DNA from: Hyphomicrobiales bacterium
GTDB taxonomy: Bacteria; Pseudomonadota; Alphaproteobacteria; Rhizobiales; Rhizobiaceae
Direction: 5' to 3'
DNA: 64,000 nt
Assembly (NCBI GenBank): GCA_900474095.1
Contig: UCOA01000086.1
Location: forward strand, 1 to 64,000
Shown: one piece after another, positions 63,584 to 64,000 of the stretch
Layout of the letters: each line of letters begins with the position of its first letter
Numbering within the stretch: position 1 is the stretch's first letter
The notes under the pieces: generated by a model
Database searches by the model: none
Told to the model about the DNA's origin: nothing
The model's input: only the letters and a program-made list of their open reading frames with translations
Position numbers and translations under genes: made by a program

Positions 63584-64000
63584 TTAAAAAATCACTTCAG
63601 ACACGGCAGACGATTGATGTCGCGCAATCCAGTCCGGTCCAAGAGACCGCAGGCCACAAGCCCGCATCCCGCCGATCCGGGCGATGACGCCATCATCGAC
63701 CGGGCACACGCGCTTTATGGCAGCGATGCAGCCACCGCGGTTGCCTACTGCGGGCTGGTCGCCTGGTTCGAGGGCGAGGAGGTCGAGTTTCGCCGGTTTG
63801 CACGACTGTTTCGCAGGCTCATGAACTAAAATCTTCGAGCCGTCTCCGGCGGGGAATTCGTTATCGGCTCTGCCGTTGTCGTGGGACTGCGGTTCAACAC
63901 TCTTGGCAACGACGCATGACGGCTCGATGCGGGCCTTGGCCTCGCGGCCGAGCCAGAGCACGAAGGGAATATGCGTCTGCTGGGACGGTGCGATGAAATA
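63584..64000 (-). pseudogene. Right-edge fragment, phosphoethanolamine transferase-like (EptA type)
   Basis: The minus strand entering from the right edge reads YFIAPSQQTHIPFVLWLGRE, then CVVAKSVEPQSHDN. The QTHIPF-LW and SHDN motifs are those of the C-terminal sulfatase-fold domain of lipid A phosphoethanolamine transferases. After SHDN (about 63875) the family sequence stops and unrelated codons continue to a stop at 63584, opposite the small gene at 63617. So the gene is probably truncated here. Its main part lies beyond the window. Confidence 0.55.
63617..63829 (+). CDS. Small conserved hypothetical protein
   Basis: A 70-residue protein, MSRNPVRSKRPQATSPHPAD, then GDDAIIDRAHALYGSDAATA, YCGLVAWFEGEEVEFRRFAR, LFRRLM. 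It looks like a small rhizobial protein with an amphipathic helical core; I recall similar short hypothetical proteins in this family but cannot name one. No domain known. It is in an otherwise broken area. Confidence 0.6.
   Translation: MSRNPVRSKRPQATSPHPADPGDDAIIDRAHALYGSDAATAVAYCGLVAWFEGEEVEFRRFARLFRRLMN

Noticed and set aside
1-64000. CRISPR arrays, tRNA and rRNA genes.
   Set aside because: No regularly spaced repeats of CRISPR type were seen, and no tRNA T-loop and acceptor pattern or rRNA segment was recognised by eye. A tRNA search program would be needed to exclude them fully.

Overview
The window looks like chromosome or a large replicon of a plant-associated Rhizobiaceae alphaproteobacterium (Rhizobium/Agrobacterium type). 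The signs are the Gly-Met GroEL tail at the left edge, a DUF1127 gene of the rhizobial type, a rhizobial intergenic mosaic repeat, GC-rich codon use, many solute transporters and the kinds of insertion sequence present. No tRNA, rRNA or CRISPR array was seen.

Layout. 0-1.4 kb: 3' end of groEL and a GT14-type glycosyltransferase. 1.6-9.5 kb: a plant-signal module, namely a LuxR solo carrying the Met/Trp ligand-pocket signature of the OryR/XccR/NesR/PipR group, two different proline iminopeptidases on either side of it, and a four-gene, translationally coupled peptide-type ABC transporter. 9.8-18.3 kb: stress and redox genes (VOC protein, DUF1127, diguanylate cyclase, cupin, hydrolase-OsmC fusion, MsrA, flavoprotein) among decaying pieces (ParE, epoxide hydrolase, VOC, MsrB, IS256). 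18.7-24.1 kb: dmmDABC-tmm, an operon for oxidising trimethylamine and dimethylamine, with a dyad over its ribosome-binding site and a perfect terminator. 24.8-26.7 kb: TipAS-domain protein, IS21 remnant and a serine resolvase with its res-like site. 27-34.3 kb: a 1203-residue hydantoinase/5-oxoprolinase divergent from a TRAP transporter and a MarR-like regulator. 35-38.7 kb: NADP-binding reductase/LysR pair, fragments (including an ECF41 sigma-factor tail), AraC-GyrI regulator. 38.8-43.8 kb: a LysR regulator divergent from an unusual operon with a stand-alone ectoine-synthase-like protein, amidase, VOC protein and a frameshifted cyclase, then a GH16 protein. 44-48.7 kb: IS66 interrupted by an IS110 element, a RelB/ParE toxin-antitoxin pair, and a second, broken IS110 element. 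49.3-62.5 kb: two molybdo-hydroxylases. One is IorAB-like, with XdhC-type maturation genes and a molybdopterin-binding/MocA fusion. The other is PaoABC-like, on the opposite strand. AraC regulators and a cytochrome c lie nearby. 62.9-64 kb: XRE regulator and truncated LysR and phosphoethanolamine-transferase genes at a rearranged right edge.

Taken together the window is an accessory region for uptake and breakdown of plant- or soil-derived nitrogen compounds: peptides, methylamines, oxoproline or hydantoin-like lactams, cyclic amides and aldehydes or N-heterocycles. Old insertion-sequence activity has left fragments at several module borders. The candidates most worth following are the PipR-type locus, the EctC-like/amidase/cyclase operon and the tmm-dmm operon that lacks tdm.
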